The position numbers and the translations under genes were made by a program. The notes beneath the pieces were generated by a model. It was not told the DNA's origin. It saw nothing but the letters and a program-made list of their open reading frames with translations, and did no database searches. From contig NC_133666.1 of the NCBI RefSeq assembly GCF_037893015.1, positions 618,808,974 to 618,872,973 on the forward strand: DNA of 64,000 bases. The letters are read 5' to 3'. This stretch comes from Macrotis lagotis. Its lineage: Eukaryota; Chordata; Mammalia; Peramelemorphia; Peramelidae. The first letter of the stretch is position 1. Each line of letters begins with the position of its first letter. Positions 54,450 to 64,000 of this stretch are shown in pieces.

Positions 54450-54552
54450 GGTGAGGGTCAGGGAAGCTTAAACACAATGAAGACAATGACTGTCCCTTGG
54501 GACAGTACACTTGCTGTCCTATTTGCCAAGCTAATTTTCCAGAACTGCTGTA
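54450..54552 (+). pseudogene. Gasdermin exon 4 pseudo-exon
   Basis: Same 103-bp length as exon 4 and still open: GEGQGSLNTMKTMTVPWDST then LAVLFAKLIFQNCC. Acceptor 'cttcccag' is kept. The donor is 'tgta|gcaagt', a GC instead of GT. With exon 3 dead and no other exons beside it, this is a pseudo-exon. Confidence 0.9.
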
Positions 54553-56130
54553 GCAAGTTAGATTAGGACTGTATTAGAGAGACTGGAGAGGGTGAGGAAA
54601 ATTCTGCACAAACCAGCCTCCTCCAACAAAGGATAGAAGGAAGTGAAGATGACAGAGGACATGATTGTCATTCATCTTCTAGTATTTGGGGAACTCAGCT
54701 GCCCTGCTGGCAAAGCAGAGACCATCCCCTTCCTTCTCCGCCCCATACAAATACTTTTAGGTAGGAGGCCTTACTTCAGAGCTAGAGTAGAGGGAGGGGA
54801 AAAGGAGGATCATCTCTGCCTCCCTGAGGTTTTCAACTACCCAGGTGTCGGGGGGCAAGAGAGACTTTGGGGGTACTAGAGAAGAGGTATTTTCTTTTCC
54901 TTCTTTCCCTTCTGGTCATTCCTTTTCTGAATTATCATAAACTTCATACTAATTAGGGAAAATAGAAACTATAATATTTATCATTCAAGGGTCTCTCAGC
55001 TGCTTGATGTTGTTATTCCTTCCACAAATGCTGGTCACATCTTAGTTCATGGTCTCCAAGATTTCTCCAGGCCAAAAATTCATTCCCCACTGTGGCAACC
55101 GGCGCTGGAGGGGTGGGGGGTAAAGAGGGAGAGGAGGTAAGTCTCTTTGCACATAGAAATGAACCTAAGCTTTTACTCAAAGCCTTTCAAGCTAATTTAC
55201 ATTAATATTTAGCAAAAGATTTGGTACATAGTAGGCACTTGATAAATGTTTATTGGTCCATTGATTGATGATCAAAGCAGTATGGTCAAACATCTGTTCT
55301 AGAGACATCACTTCCAGATCCCCATTTCCCAATAAAGTATCCCTGAATATAATATGTGAAGAAGAAATTCTCAATAAAATTATGAAATTCATATTAATGA
55401 CATTTTTCTAAAAAAGTAGAGACATACAAAATCTTCACAGTAATTTACTTTCTACAACCATTTCCCCTAGTTTCTTTCCTGTTTTTATTCTCATAAGCAT
55501 CTGAAGGTGTCAATATAGACTAGCATTCAATTAATAAATTAATAAATATTTAAGACCCTCCAGTTTTTCAGGCATTATGTAAAGTGCTGAGGATACAAAG
55601 AGAGACAAAAGACACTTCCTACTCTCAAGCAGTTTACACTCTTAATGAGGAATAAAATATCAAGTAAACTATAGAAAAGAGAAATGGTAATTAATTATTA
55701 GAGCATTCTAATACATTCAATGTGTTCTAACCCTTTCATGTGTAAATTAAGCTAGAGAGTCTCTCTAAAATCCCTTCCATCTCTCAAATTTTGTGTTTCT
55801 GTTCTTGCTCCATATCTCTCCGAGTTTAAATCTAGCCTCAGATACAAGTTGTGACCTTATAAGCAACAGCTTACAAGTAACCTTAGACAAGTCATTTAAA
55901 CTCTGTTGACCTCAGTTTTCTCAACTATAAAAATGGAGATAATAGCCCTACATTGACAACTTGACAGGGTTCTTAGGAAGAATAAAGGAGATAATATTTT
56001 TAAAATGCTTAGCCAGGGCCTAGAGCATAGTAGGAACTGAATTAATACTTATTCCCTTCCTCACCTATGCTTCCTTCCAGTGTTTCCATTTTTGTTTGTA
56101 CTCATCATAATGACTTTTATGTTTTTTAAC

Positions 56131-57840
56131 TATTTTTAGAATGTTATTTTACTTTTTTCAATTACATGTACAGATAGTTTTCACTATTCATCTTTCTGTA
56201 AGCTTTTGAATTCCACATTTTTCTTTCACCCTCTCTTCATTCCTCTTTCCCCATAAAAGTGAGTAATCTGATACAGGTTAAACATGCACAATCATATTTA
56301 AAATATTTCTAAATTAGTCATATTGTGAAAGAAGAATCAGAAATAAAGGGGAAAAAACACAGAACAAGTTTTAAAAAGAGAAAATATGCTTTGGTCTGCT
56401 TTCAAACTCCTTAGAATTTTCTCTGTATGTGGATGTCATTTTTCATCACAAATCTTTCTGAATTGTCCTTGATCACTGAACTACATAAAGGAATTAAGTC
56501 CATCATAATTGATCATCACACAATGTTGCTATTAACGCATACATTATTCTCCTGGTTCTGCTCACTTCACTCAGCATCAGTACATGCAAGTCTAGGCTTT
56601 TATGAAGTCCACTCACTCATGATTTCTTAGAGAATGATACTGTTCCATCTTATTCATATATCATAATTTGTTCAGGCATTCTCCAATTGATGGATGGTCC
56701 CCTCATTTTTTTCAGTGTACATGTAGGTCTTTTCCCTTTTTAAAGCTCTCTTTGGGATGCTGACTTAGTAGTGGTTTTGCTGGATCAAGGAGTATACATA
56801 GCTTTATTGATCTTTGGGCATAGTTCCAAATTGTTCTCCTGTCCCAGGTTTCCCACATCCCTTCCGACATTGATCATTGTTCTTTTTTGTCATCCTAGGG
56901 GAGCTACGTGGCACAGTGGATAGAGTACTGACCTTGGAGTCAAGGGGGGACAGGATTCCAATCCAGTCTCAGACACTCTCTAGTTGTGTGCCCCTGGGCA
57001 AGTCACTAAATCCTGACTGCCTCACAACCAGGGCCATCTGCAGTGGTCCTGATTCATTTCTGGATGTTGGACCCAGATGGCTCTGAAGGAGAAAGTGAAA
57101 TTGGTGACTTAGCATAGCACCCCCTCACACAAATCTAATTCAAATGCTTGTCTTGGCATCACTTCTCTGATGGTCTTCTTGGAGAATGAAGGACAAACAT
57201 TACTTTTGTTATCTTAAACAACCTGAAAGGTGTGAGGTGGTACCTCAGAGTTTTTAATTTGCATTTCTTTAATCAATGATTTGGAAGAGTTTTTCATATG
57301 ACTTTAGATAGCTTTAATTTTTTCATCTGAAAACTTCCTGTTTATCATATCTTTTGATGGGTTATCAAAAGGGGAATGACCTGTATTCTTATAAATTTGA
57401 TTTTGTTCCCTATATATTTTAGACATTAGTCCTATATCAGAACCACTAGCTATGTTTCTGATAAAGGACTCATTTCTAAAATATATAGAGAACAAAGACA
57501 AATGTTTTCCAGCTTTCTGCATTCCTTCTGATCTTAGTTGCATTGGTTTAATTTGTGAAAAATCTTTTAAATTTCATATAATCAAAATGATCTCCTTTAG
57601 ATTTTATAATGTTCTCTACCTCTTGTTTAGTCATAAACTCCTCCCCTATCCATAGATGTGATAGATAAACTATTCCTTGTTTTTCTAATTGGATTATAGT
57701 ATCACCCTTTATGTCTAAATCCTGTATCCATTTTGACCTTATCTTGGTACAGGGTCAATGCCTTGTTTCTGCCATACTATTTTTCCAGTTTCCCAGTTGT
57801 TCTTGTTAAAAAGGGAGTTCTTATCCCAGAAGCATACACA
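56131..57840 (-). mobile_element. L1 3' region with nested SINE
   Basis: Reverse-oriented L1: tail at 56131-56330, 3' UTR ('gctttcaaactccttag', 'ctcacttcactcagcatcagtacatg'), a SINE at 56897-57206, then late ORF2 sequence to about 57840. It abuts duplication unit C at the same junction as the L1 next to copy A (11.06 kb). Confidence 0.8.
56897..57206 (+). mobile_element. Full composite SINE: tRNA-like head, RTE-like tail
   Basis: Head 'ggagctacgtggcacagtgg' followed by 'atagagtactgaccttggag' and 'gcccctgggcaagtcactaa'. Tail 'atggtcttcttggagaatga' then 'aggacaaac', the same 3' end as the RTE copies, which suggests RTE machinery moves it. Confidence 0.88.
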
Positions 57841-57889
57841 TATATACACATTATATATAAATACGTTGGAGAGAGGGAAGTACATATTT

Positions 57890-58235
57890 TTTTTTGCTCA
57901 CAGGTTATCACTCAATACAGCTTTGAAGCTAAGATGCAACAAAGTATAAATACAATCTCTGCTGTTTAGGTTAATTGTGATCTAATAATTAACTCCAAGA
58001 AAATACAAGTGCCCCACGAGCCAACACCACACTGTACATACATAGACCCACTGATTACAGGAAATAGAAAAGTTTTGAATGCTTTAAATGAACATACTTC
58101 CTTTGGCAGTAGACTTTCCAGGGAAATAATGAGGTTGAAATGCAAATTATCAGAACTAGTTCTGTGTTTGGGAGGCTCTGAAAAAAAAGTATGAGAGAGA
58201 AGAAATATTTGACTATCAAGGTGAAGACCTACAGA
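57890..58235 (+). mobile_element. RTE-type LINE, left remnant
   Basis: Parallels 3870-4240 ('gaagctaagatgcaacaaagta', 'ataattaactccaagaaaatac', 'aggaaatagaaaagttttgaatgc'). It stops at the LTR. Confidence 0.75.
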
Positions 58236-58768
58236 GACTATTTCCAGAGAGACCTTGCATTTTTAGTCATCTATTTGATGATAAAACTATATTAACTGGG
58301 AGAATAGTAGACTGTTCCCATGAGAAAAACCTTGCATTCCAATGAAGCTCATAAGACCCCTCTTGTTTGATGATAAGTAGACTTTTCCTAGACCTTGTGT
58401 TCCAAGACAAGTTATACTACTTCAATAAGATAGTTATAATTCTGAAGGTTATTCTCACCATCTGGATGGTGAGGTAATATTTTATGAAAACCTCTCATTC
58501 TTTTCTTTGTTGTTGGGGTAGATTTTCATAAGTAGAATGTAGCTCTGAAGACTAACCAATGAGCTGACAGAAAGGGACGATAGGAAGGAGGAGGGGATCA
58601 TATTAGGCCATATAATCTTGCTTGACTGTCAGTTCGGGGTAGCTCCTTGATCTTCACTACCTTTGTGAGACTTGGAGTATGCCCTTTTCTAGAGAAAAGA
58701 CAAAATAAACTTTTTTGTTTTGCACAGAGGAATCTCTATATTTTTTTAAAGTGGATTTTTATCCCACA
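58236..58768 (+). mobile_element. Solo retroviral-type LTR inside an RTE remnant
   Basis: Same family as 16880-17500: 'tatttccagagagaccttgcat', repeated 'accttgca/accttgtg' words, 'gatggtgaggtaatatt', 'gaccttgatcttcactac'-like block, polyadenylation-type 'caaaataaac', end 'gtggatttttatcccaca'. No retroviral genes are adjacent. About 330 bp of RTE expected between its flanks is missing. Confidence 0.6.
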
Positions 58769-59103
58769 GTGGTTAGAAGAAATGACACAAGGACACTCTT
58801 AAGGTCTTTCAGAAGAAGTTTGGAATAGATTATGATATATGGGAGACACTAACACTGGACTACTCTTGACTCCATTCAAGAAGATGCTGTGCTCTGTGAG
58901 CAAAGCAGAATTGAAGTAGCTCAAAAGAATCATGAGATGAGCAAATTTAGAGAATTTATTCGAAATGTTCACATGGACTATTTGTGCCCGACCTATAGTG
59001 GAGCATTCTGAGTTGTATTGGTCTGATCAGTCACAGTTGTTTTCATTTTTATTTTGAATTTAACATTTAGTCCTCTTGGAGAATGAGGGACAACAACCAA
59101 CCC
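58769..59103 (+). mobile_element. RTE-type LINE, right remnant and 3' end
   Basis: Resumes at 'ggttagaagaaatgacacaagg' and ends 'cctcttggagaatgagggacaacaaccaaccc'. Confidence 0.75.
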
Positions 59104-59407
59104 TCATAAAAAACATGTATATATGTGTGCATATGTAGGTGTGTAAATAAAACTCTCATACATATATTTATGTCTTTATATGTACACACAGATTATTTTC
59201 ATATGCAAGTATCCTGGCAGAATGAAAATAGAACTGGTCTTGGAGATAAGAAAAACTGGATTCAAGGTCTGCCACGCCAGTGTATTTGCTATGTGATTCT
59301 GGGCAAGTCAAGTCACTCCTCAGTATCTAAGATGTTAATCCCAGTTGGGAGAGAAAGTCCCTCAGCATGACCTCCATACACTAATGAAGTCCCAGATCTG
59401 AGCAACA

Positions 59408-59462
59408 TACACACACACACACACACACATAGACATAGATATAGACATAGACATAGACACAT
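59408..59462 (+). repeat. (CA)n and (ATAGAC)n compound repeat
   Basis: 'acacacac' run followed by 'atagacatagatatagacatagacatagacaca'. Confidence 0.9.
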
Positions 59463-61263
59463 ACTAAGTCACTTATAATTTGGTGAATAGGTGTCCTTCA
59501 CCCACTAGTTTGTTTCTTCCTGTTCCTTTGTTCACCATTTCTAGTGAAGCCATTCATTCTATTTATTAAAATTCCTTTTTCTTAGGCTCTTTTCTTTGGC
59601 TGCCACAGTTCATTTTTCATCATTATGATGTGTGATTTGTCTATCTCCTTTTCTACTTGTGAAAGTCTTTGGTGATGTTAGTATTCAAAGAAATTCAGAA
59701 TTTTCTTTCCTAATTCATCCTTTCATATTTGAAACAAAAACCAACAACAAAAACACTAAAACAACCCAGAAATCCTTGCAGCTCTTTTGCCTGAATAGTA
59801 TTTCCTCCAAGTCCTCTATGGTGTTGAGAAAATCAAAGTTATGTCAATTGAAACACAAGAATCCAAGAAGCAGAGCTGGGATAAAAACCCAGAAATCGTC
59901 CAGTTCATTCCTTCATTTCACACATGAAGAAACTGAGGTCCAGAGAGGTTAAAAGATAATCAACATCATTTATTATGTACCTTTAATCCAGGTCCTGTGC
60001 TAAGCATTGGGATGCAAAGATAAAAGTGAAACCATTCCTATCCTAAGAGTTTGCATTGTAAGAAGATAGACAATATTCACATATACACATCCATGTAAAA
60101 CTGATACAATTTAATTTTGGAATTAAAAGAGGCAGGAGTCAGTAGTTGAGGTAAGTCATCTAGTATTTATTCAGTAATCAACATATATCAACTATATGAT
60201 AGGAACTATGCTAAACAAATGTGATACAAAAAGAGAGAGATTCTGCTTTCAAGGAATTTTCAGTCCCATGGAATGAGCAAGCTAAAAAAAAAAGAATTTC
60301 ACTGTAACAAACTATTATGAAGCCAGAAAAGGTCTAGAAAATGGAAAAGAGAATGACTAGAAATTATCTACAATAAAATCTCAAAGAAAATGCAACTTGA
60401 ACACAAGTCTGACAAGAATTCCCAGGAGAGTTTTTTTTAAAAGAACTAAATAATTTAAAGAATCAAATGAGAACAAAAGGAAAATTGGAGGAAGAAGCAA
60501 GAACTAGGGAAAGAAAAATATGAAAAGAGAATCAATAGCTTAGCAATACAGGTAGAAAAACTATAGAGTTGGTCAAATAGAAACTAATGACTTCATCAGC
60601 TATTAAGATATGATTACATAGTAGGGGGCATCTAAAAAGGAGTTTGGAGGTTTTAATGAACAGCAATATCAATGACACAGTAGTGTGTGATGACAACTCA
60701 AAAGTTAAGGCCCTCTTGGGCTGCATCAGAGAGGTATGACTTCCAAAAAGAGGGAGGTGGTAGTACTACTTCCACCCTGGTCACATTTCATCTTGTCTGA
60801 GCATCACAGTTTAAGAGCACTTATAAGCTGGATAATGTCCTAAGAAGACCAATCATAAGAATTAAAATTTTTGAGTCCATGTCAGGTGAGGACCAGAGGA
60901 AGGATCTGTAGATGTGAGAAAACATAGCAGGAATTTGAGAGCTATATACTGGGATTTAAAGCACTGCAGAGAAGGGAGTAGACTTGTTCTTTTGAACTGC
61001 AAGGGCAGAACTCAGGGTAGCAGTTGTAAACAAATTAAGTCTATATTAGGGGAAAACTGCCTAATAATAAAAACTTTCCAAAAGGGGAATGAGTTGCTTT
61101 GAGAGCTGGTGAGTTTCCCTGCAGTTGAGTGTTCAGGTAGAGGCTTCATGACCATTTGTCTAGCATATCATAGTGGGTATTTGCTATGGATCTGGGTGGA
61201 GTAGTTGATCTTAGAGGTGGGTCCAATGCCTGAATTTCATGATTTGTGATATAGGGCTGTCTC
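59463..61263. other. Non-coding, mostly unrecognised
   Basis: No host exon. 59890-60080 looks like a reverse MIR plus another diverged repeat; 60990-61260 is the 3' flank of the inverted gasdermin copy. Confidence 0.45.
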
Positions 61264-61578
61264 CTAATCCACTGAGCCTGAACTCGATAAGGGGCAGGAG
61301 GTGCCAAAAGGGTAGGGAAAGTGGGAACTAGGCTTGCAGGCTTCAGTGAGAGCCTGCATCATCATCAGACCCCCAATACAGAGCACAAAGTGAGGGCAGA
61401 ATAGGGGAATTTCAGGTAAATTGGCATTATCTACTGAGAGACATAGTCTACACTCTTCCAACAGGCCACATGTGTGGGTCACCTCCTCATACTGTCCCTT
61501 TACAAAGGATAGTAGTTCTGGAGAAAGGGACCAAATCTTCTCATTCTGATTGAAATTGTTCTCCAGAGTTTCCTTCAC
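61264..61578 (-). pseudogene. Gasdermin last exon, inverted paralogue (probable pseudogene)
   Basis: On the - strand, acceptor 'gggttag' is followed by VKETLENNFNQNEKIWSL, then THTCGLLEECRLCLSVDNAN, ending LMMMQALTEAC. It clearly matches the active gene's last exon. Near 61425 one base is missing and near 61373 one is gained, so about 17 codons are read out of frame and the conserved tryptophan and CALYGSL words are lost. The TGA after ALTEAC is gone, giving an extension to a TAG at 61264. A frame of about 100 codons remains open, so a strongly diverged functional exon is not excluded, but the next exon upstream is dead. Confidence 0.85.
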
Positions 61579-61930
61579 CTAACCCAGGGTCTTTGGGAAA
61601 GAGCATGGGATATGTCCTTGTTCTCAGAAAGTTCCTGAGAAAGCAAGGATCCTTGAGGGAACTGCCAGACCATGCCCTTATGGTAGCTGTACAACAGGCA
61701 AGAAATCCTCTGAGGTCGCAGCTCATTCCACTGATTCCACTCATTCTCTGGTCAGCAGGGCAGAAAAGGGGGCAGGTCATTCACAGAACTAAAACTATCC
61801 CTTTCTATATTGCTCCCATTCCCCCATTTATTAGTTTTCCTTTCCAAGACTTCTGCAAAGTTTCAGCTGTCCAAATTACTTTAAAAGCACTTTCTTAGCA
61901 GTTCTACATCCTGGGATTGGATTTTTTTTC
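61579..61930 (-). repeat. Inverted copy of gasdermin intron 10
   Basis: Reverse complement of this stretch matches 47850-48134: 'gcaat.tagagagggatagttttagttctgtg', 'cagaggatttc.tgcctgttgt', 'gggcatggtctggcagttc', 'ttctcagaac'. Confirms that the unit copied was genomic, not a processed mRNA. Confidence 0.8.
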
Positions 61931-61973
61931 CCTTTTTCTCTAGCAATTGGGTAAGGAGCTGATAATTGGATGG
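61931..61973 (-). pseudogene. Gasdermin exon 10 remnant, inverted
   Basis: The - strand reads 'ccatccaattatcagctcc' then 'ttacccaattgctagagaaaaagg', matching the middle of exon 10. The acceptor side and the 3' half of the exon are gone. Confidence 0.8.
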
Positions 61974-62465
61974 GGACAAACCAATAAATCTATCTATCAA
62001 GGCTTTCTTAAATGCCTTAATAAGGGTTAAACTATGCTACCTTCTGGAAAGGGAAAGAGAAAAAAGGAATGGTTTCTGTCTCAAGGAGCTTATTTTGTAT
62101 AAACATGTTTGTTAGGCAATAAAAGCTAGCTGAGAGCTTATTCAAAAGTAAGTCCATATACAGAGTACATAGAAGGTAAATAGAAAGTTATTTTCAGGGA
62201 AACAAATTGTTGAGAAATCAGGGAAGGCTTGGTATAGGGCATGGTACTCGAATGCCACCCTGAAGAAAACTAGGAATTCTAAGAAGAGGAGTCGAGGACA
62301 TGGGTGCTCTCCAGGCTTTGCAAAGGCATGAAGTCAGAAGAAATAATGTATATATAAGGAGGAACAAAAATGTAGAGGATGATAATGAGAACAATCAAGT
62401 ATAATAAGCTTGGAAAGGTCAATTGAAGACTGATGTCAAAGAACTTTAAAATGCTTAAAGAAAAA
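61974..62465. other. Non-coding; interspersed-repeat-like
   Basis: 62080-62340 resembles the unnamed repeat at 15820-16100 ('gggaaggcttggtatagggcatgg', 'aaggcatgaagtcagaag'). No gasdermin exon 9 equivalent is seen. Confidence 0.4.
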
Positions 62466-62469
62466 GCTT

Positions 62470-62720
62470 AAAGTGCAGTCAGATGGTGCAGTGCATAGAA
62501 CACCAGGTCTGGAGGCAGGAAGAACTGAGTTCATATCCAACCTCAGTCACTCACTAACCATGTGGCCTTGGGCAAATCACCTGAATTTTTTTTTTACCTC
62601 AATATCCTCAATAGGAAAATAGGGATAGCAACAGTACTTGCCTCTTAGCATTGTTGTGAGGACCAAATAAGGTAAGATTTGTAAAGTACCTGGCATAGAG
62701 TAGGGGCTTAATAACAATGA
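62470..62720 (+). mobile_element. tRNA-derived SINE with MIR-like 3' part
   Basis: 'gtgcagtcagatggtgcagtgcatagaacaccaggtctgg...tggccttgggcaaatcacctga...gttgtgaggaccaaataagg'. Confidence 0.8.
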
Positions 62721-62758
62721 GAATGATGATGACATGACAATGATGATGATGATGATGA
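62718..62758 (+). repeat. (GAT)n repeat
   Basis: 'gatgatgatgatgatgatga' run, imperfect on the left. Confidence 0.85.
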
Positions 62759-62759
62759 G

Positions 62760-63595
62760 GCCAAAGGAGAGAGGAGTCACTGAAACTTCTTTTTTAAGAA
62801 GAGTGCTATAATTAGACCTGTATTTTAGGGAAATGACTTTGACATTCACAGGGAGAGTTGATTAGGGGAGAAACAATGTAGGAAAATCATTGAAGAAGAT
62901 GCTGCAATAGAGATGAATTCTAAACAAGGTCGGTGGCAATGGGAATAGTGAGAAGGGGATGGATAGTAGAGAAGGAGAATTCACAGAACTCAACAATTGA
63001 TTAGATAACAGAGATAAAGGTGAAGGATGATTGGAGGATGTTTTTCAGGTTAAGGACCTGGATTCTAGAAGAATGGTGGTATCCTTGAAAAAAAATGGCA
63101 AAGTTAGGAAGAGGGTTAGAAGAGAAAGACACTGGATTCTGTGTTTGGGTTATCATGAATTCCTGATGTCCATGATATCTTTCAAAATCTCCTGCCCTTT
63201 CCTCTAATATATCCACCACTCTGTTAGACTTTCATCACCTCACTCTTGAATTACTACAATGGACTGCTGGTGGGGCTGCCTCAAATCTCTCCTTCCTCCC
63301 TTTTCCAAGTCTACTGTTATTTCCATTCAGCTGTTGGTGTTTGTCCTTTGGAGATGGCTTTAGATAGAGTCAGAGATCTTTGCCTTTTTAAGTTAAGGTC
63401 TTTAAAAATCTCAGTTTGATTGAGGCAGGGCCCATTCGGTGATTAAGGCTAGGTAAAAAAAACAAATGAGGCAAAGAATTCATCCCTTTTGTAACAAAAA
63501 TCAATCTGGGATGGGAAGACTCAGGTTTCTGACAGTGACCAAGTAGGGCTCTTTTTGAGCCATATTGTTGGCCAATGAACAAGAGCCGGATAAAT
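62760..63595. other. Non-coding; L2-like at 63200-63320
   Basis: 'cttgaattactacaatggactgctggtggggctgcctcaaatctctcc' is L2-like. Otherwise nothing recognised. Confidence 0.4.
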
Positions 63596-63599
63596 CCCA

Positions 63600-63825
63600 A
63601 TATATCTTGTGAAATTTCAGTGATCAAAATTTACATTTCTTTGGGCAGGTATTTGTGATATCATCTGTGGTCATGTGAAGAGAGCCATTCAATGACCAAC
63701 TTCAGTTGTACTGATCCATATGTGGTCATTATACCAAGATCTCACTTAAATCCAATTCACTTGCATATCATGGCATCATCACTCTGGTGTTATGGTTCTC
63801 ATTAAGAATGAAGGTCAAATAACAG
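63600..63825 (+). mobile_element. RTE-tailed SINE, 3' part
   Basis: 'cacttaaatccaattcacttgcatatcatggcatcatcactctgg...cattaagaatgaaggtcaaataac', a diverged version of the tail at 57110-57206. Confidence 0.6.
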
Positions 63826-63849
63826 CCTCTTTGAGTGACCAACCTACTG

Positions 63850-64000
63850 TTGGTCAATTAGGCTCCCTGGAAGTTCAAATTAAAATCCTCATGTTTTACA
63901 GGAAACCTTCCCCAAAGCTCTTAGTTCCAGTGCTTTCTCTCTGTTGAATACAACTTGTTTGAACATATTTGCTTATTGCTTCCACTATTAGATTGTGAAC
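63850..64000 (+). mobile_element. L2-like 3' region running off the window
   Basis: 'aggaaaccttccccaaagctctt...tgcttattgcttccactattagattgtgaac', in L2 3' order. Confidence 0.45.

Larger units (their letters stand above)
51790..56130 (+). repeat. Duplication unit C: decayed copy of gasdermin intron 2 to intron 4
   Basis: Collinear with 23670-28360 over its whole length. Anchors: left 'cagcaaagatactgaagtggtttt', MIR block at 52360-52520, pseudo-exon 3, (CA)n, MIR at 54290, pseudo-exon 4, intron 4 block at 55000-56100. It lacks the 552-bp left arm. By eye its sequence has drifted by very roughly a quarter. Confidence 0.85.

Noticed and set aside
588..57206. tRNA genes
   Set aside because: The tRNA-like heads of the SINEs have the usual decayed A and B boxes but no intact cloverleaf and they continue into SINE bodies.
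1..64000. CRISPR array or bacterial operon
   Set aside because: No regularly spaced identical repeats and no dense long reading frames; the content is plainly vertebrate.

Overview
The window is mammalian, almost certainly marsupial, genomic DNA. The evidence is an AT-rich, intron-rich sequence packed with metatherian-type retrotransposons: marsupial L1, half-L1 (HAL1) elements with only ORF1, RTE elements ending in AACC-type tails, tRNA-derived SINEs with a 'gcacagtggatagagc' head, MIR and L2. I see no prokaryotic gene. A dasyurid or other Australian marsupial is only a guess.

The one credible host gene is a gasdermin on the + strand, from an ATG at 21324 to a TGA at 48383. I reconstructed it as 10 coding exons plus a phase-compatible 99-bp candidate exon. 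All junctions are GT-AG and all phases fit, giving 469 codons without the 99-bp exon or 502 with it. The N-terminal pore-forming half, the short linker and the C-terminal autoinhibitory half all look most like GSDMD, with some GSDMC-like words. Gasdermins stay autoinhibited until a protease cuts the linker, then form plasma-membrane pores (pyroptosis).

Layout: 0-5.4 kb, an L1 3' end split by an RTE element whose 5' half is inverted. 5.57-8.76 kb, a HAL1 element flanked by a perfect 15-bp target duplication. 10.5-17.5 kb, a paralogous intron segment, L1, RTE and a solo LTR. 19-48.4 kb, the gasdermin gene; its largest introns (32.4-42.9 and 43.1-47.7 kb) are retrotransposon stacks. 48.5-51.8 kb, an L1 tail, a palindrome and a SINE. 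51.8-56.1 kb, a decayed same-strand duplicate of the gasdermin exon 3-4 region. 56.1-59.1 kb, nested L1, SINE, RTE and LTR. 61.26-61.97 kb, an inverted (- strand) decayed copy of the last two gasdermin exons. This looks like a gasdermin birth-and-death cluster with one surviving copy here.

The most striking structure is a pair of 552-bp inverted arms (24576-25127 and 27388-27939), 550/552 identical with no gaps, bracketing coding exons 3 and 4. The left arm is absent from the duplicated copy at 52.6 kb, so it was added after that duplication, or it is an assembly artefact.
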